Origin: Sediminibacterium sp.
GTDB taxonomy: Bacteria; Bacteroidota; Bacteroidia; B-17B0; Aurantibacillaceae
Length of the DNA: 64,000 nucleotides
Reading direction: 5' to 3'
Assembly: GCA_030054095.1 (NCBI GenBank)
Contig: JASGCO010000009.1
Coordinates: forward strand, 1 to 64,000
Below are positions 62,398-64,000 of the stretch, in pieces; within the stretch, counting starts at the first letter, position 1; each line of letters starts with the position of its first letter. Below the pieces are notes generated by a model. It saw nothing but the letters and a program-made list of their open reading frames with translations, was not told the DNA's origin and ran no database searches. A program made the translations under genes and the position numbers.

Positions 62398-62628
62398 GTC
62401 ACCGTTTTTTAAATGTTTTATTCGGACAATTGATTAAAACAAACTTATAGCAACATGAAAGCGGATTCAATACCTGTTAACGGGTATTTGGAGGGGGGGG
62501 GGGTTGAGAAAGAAATCAGAACAACACTAATTGTAAAGTAGTTAAAAATTTATGCTACTAAGAAAGTCCTGATTATCATTAAATACGTAATTTCAATATG
62601 CAGATTGAAGATTAATCACCGTATTAAA
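62398..62628. other. Divergent intergenic region with an 11-base G tract
   Basis: 231 bases between the PLD gene (leftward) and a frameshifted gene (rightward). A run of 11 G lies at 62493-62503. The rest is AT-rich. No clear TAnnTTTG box was seen, so promoters for both sides are not located. Confidence 0.6.
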
Positions 62629-63088
62629 ATGACACTTTTTTTAAATTGGTTCAAACGCAAAACTAATTCCCGAGAAAGTCGGAATTATCATGACGATACC
62701 TTTAGAGTTGGTCAAATATGGAATTACAACACAAGACGGGGCGAAAGAAAATTCTGTTCTAACCATTTTAAAAGTAGAAAAATACGATACTGTTGGTATA
62801 GTTATCCATATATCCATTGACGCTCTAATATCAAGGAATACAAGCGATGCTATTCATTATCATCCCTCTATCGGACATCTGCCATTATCCAAAGAAGCCC
62901 TTCTTCACAGTGTAACAACCTTAATTTCCGAGGACAATCCTTTACCTGATTTCAACGAAGGATACACTATGTGGCGAGAAGCCTTTGATAACAACAAAGG
63001 AGGCATATTCTCTATTACGGTATGCGAAATTGCTAATTACATTGAAGACACCATTAATGAAGGAAAAAGTTCTGGTGAGAGCGCGTAA
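62629..63088 (+). pseudogene. Small protein gene split by a +1 frameshift
   Basis: Frame A from ATG 62629 reads MTLFLNWFKRK... to FRVGQIWNYNTRRGE; frame B from about 62739 continues KENSVLTILKVEKYD to WREAFDNNKGGIFSITVCEI and stops at 63088. Joined across the GCGAAAGAAAAT sequence by dropping one A, they give a coherent protein of about 152 residues. I recall the motifs F-VGQ-W-Y-TR-GE and W-AF---K-G-F-I from small uncharacterised bacterial proteins. It could be a broken gene, a sequencing error or programmed shift. Its place beside the PLD operon makes an immunity role conceivable, not shown. Confidence 0.6.
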
Positions 63089-63183
63089 AAGGTCCATTAT
63101 AATTATTTAAGAAATATATTTCACCATTTATATAAATTTGCACAAGACACAAAAACATTGCAATTCTAAGACAAGATTTCAAA

Positions 63184-64000
63184 ATGCGACGCCTTATAGA
63201 AAACCTTCTACCAACTAATAAACAAAAACGGAAATGGACCGCTATATTAATAACATCTGTAATTGCAGGTCTGCTAACCGTATTGGGCATATACGGCATT
63301 GAAGAGTATGGCGGTGCGTTATTCATCTTAGTTCCATTTTTCACAGGCATTGGCCCTATACTTTTATATGGCATTGATGGAAAAATAACGAAAACAGAAG
63401 CCTGGCAACTTGGCTTTTTGACATTAGGAATCTTTACACTATTCCTCATCATTTTCGCTATTGAAGGATTAATATGTATTGCTATGGCGGCTCCACTTGG
63501 GTTAATAATAAACTGCATTGGAAGTCTGATCGGTTATTATGTTATAAAGAAAAAACCGGAAGTTAGTTCAGCAACTTTCTTAATATTAATTTTCTTTATC
63601 CCTATAACAGGTTTTATTGAAAAAGAAAAAGTACCAAAATTAACGTCAGTAACTACTTCCATTGAAATTCATGCAAATGCGAATACTGTCTGGCGTAATG
63701 TTATACAATTCCCTCAGCTTGAAGAACCCACAGAACTAATTTTCAAAACTGGGATTGCTTATCCTGTGAATGCCAAAATCGAAGGAACTGGTATTGGCGC
63801 TATACGGTATTGCAATTTTACTACAGGTAGCTTTATAGAACCTATAACTATTTGGGATGAACCAGCCCTTTTAAAATTTGACGTTGTAAAACAACCTTTA
63901 CCTATGAAGGAATTGAGTTTTTGGGACATTGACGCACCTCATCTTCATGATTACTTTGTTTCAAAAAAAGGACAATTTAAACTAACCACATTATCGAACG
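63184..64000 (+). CDS. Membrane-anchored SRPBCC domain protein (partial, runs off the right edge)
   Basis: From ATG 63184 the frame is open for 272 codons to the window end with no stop. The N-terminal part has about four hydrophobic segments (WTAILITSVIAGLLTVLGIY, LFILVPFFTGIGPILLY, LGFLTLGIFTLFLIIF and SATFLILIFFIPITGF). After residue 155 comes a START/SRPBCC domain: TTSIEIHANANTVWRNVIQF, GIGAIRYCNFTTGSFIEPI, then LKFDVVKQPLPMKELSFWD. Four-segment N-terminus plus lipid-binding-like domain is known from other Bacteroidota proteins; the ligand is unknown. It lies 95 bases after the frameshifted gene. Confidence 0.75.
   Translation, partial: MRRLIENLLPTNKQKRKWTAILITSVIAGLLTVLGIYGIEEYGGALFILVPFFTGIGPILLYGIDGKITKTEAWQLGFLTLGIFTLFLIIFAIEGLICIAMAAPLGLIINCIGSLIGYYVIKKKPEVSSATFLILIFFIPITGFIEKEKVPKLTSVTTSIEIHANANTVWRNVIQFPQLEEPTELIFKTGIAYPVNAKIEGTGIGAIRYCNFTTGSFIEPITIWDEPALLKFDVVKQPLPMKELSFWDIDAPHLHDYFVSKKGQFKLTTLSN

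Noticed and set aside
63054..63518. Minus-strand open frame of 154 codons
   Set aside because: The plus strand has a longer continuous frame from 63184 to the window edge with a recognisable SRPBCC domain, which explains the opposite-strand opening.
1..64000. tRNA, rRNA, insertion sequence or prophage structural genes
   Set aside because: No such signature was found in any spacer or gene by eye; a covariance-model search would be the decisive check for tRNAs.

Overview
The window is a bacterial chromosome segment of moderate GC, almost certainly from the phylum Bacteroidota. The evidence is a PorP/SprF protein beside a gliding-motility C-terminal-domain protein, two further proteins with type IX secretion sorting domains, a SprB-repeat adhesin, a TonB-dependent receptor, a BshB1-type bacillithiol gene, the DUF4783-nadC-rlmH neighbourhood, and -7 boxes of the form TAnnTTTG. 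I cannot resolve the order or genus. No rRNA, tRNA, insertion sequence or CRISPR array was seen.

Layout. 1-4481: secreted proteins of unknown function and a lone CZB zinc-binding protein; two of the secreted genes share a duplicated promoter-like element. 4482-9369: trmH, a patatin lipase, an M3 peptidase and a GAF histidine kinase. 9358-10898: PorP/SprF with its CHU_C partner. 10947-16271: an amidohydrolase with a membrane protein, an HNH/DUF3606 pair, and a three-gene set ending in a NarL-type histidine kinase, with three perfect or near-perfect 7-2-7 palindromes between the last two groups. 16295-20438: photolyase, ECF sigma factor, lysS. 21295-23086: a two-gene RNA repair cassette (RNA ligase plus HD-Pnk). 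23241-27526: lipoprotein, VOC protein, lytic transglycosylase and a DUF1801/SRPBCC/YdeI trio. 27799-31854: a 1131-residue SprB-repeat adhesin and a MarC protein. 31891-36998: glycosyltransferase and the oxoglutarate dehydrogenase genes odhB and odhA.

37293-43390 is the first unusual locus: a tight leftward operon of a 1145-residue mosaic protein, a 605-residue helical protein with an EF-hand-like loop, and a 276-residue protein ending in a WHH (HNH/EndoVII) nuclease toxin domain. 43501-46372 holds a TPP riboswitch in front of a TonB receptor, then a small membrane protein. 46464-51873 is housekeeping: bshB1, a glutathione peroxidase, nadC, rlmH, RidA and a persulfide-dioxygenase-like protein. 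51876-57829 is a MarR-controlled RND efflux operon.

58045-62397 is the second unusual locus: five leftward genes headed by a double-HKD phospholipase D-like protein, followed by four proteins of unknown function, two with long basic Lys/Pro tails. An 11-base G tract lies in its upstream region, and a divergent small gene split by a one-base frameshift sits next to it. None of these proteins has a signal peptide. The two loci look like cargo or effectors for an apparatus encoded elsewhere, or an undescribed toxin system; that is inference. The window ends inside a membrane-anchored SRPBCC protein that runs off the right edge.
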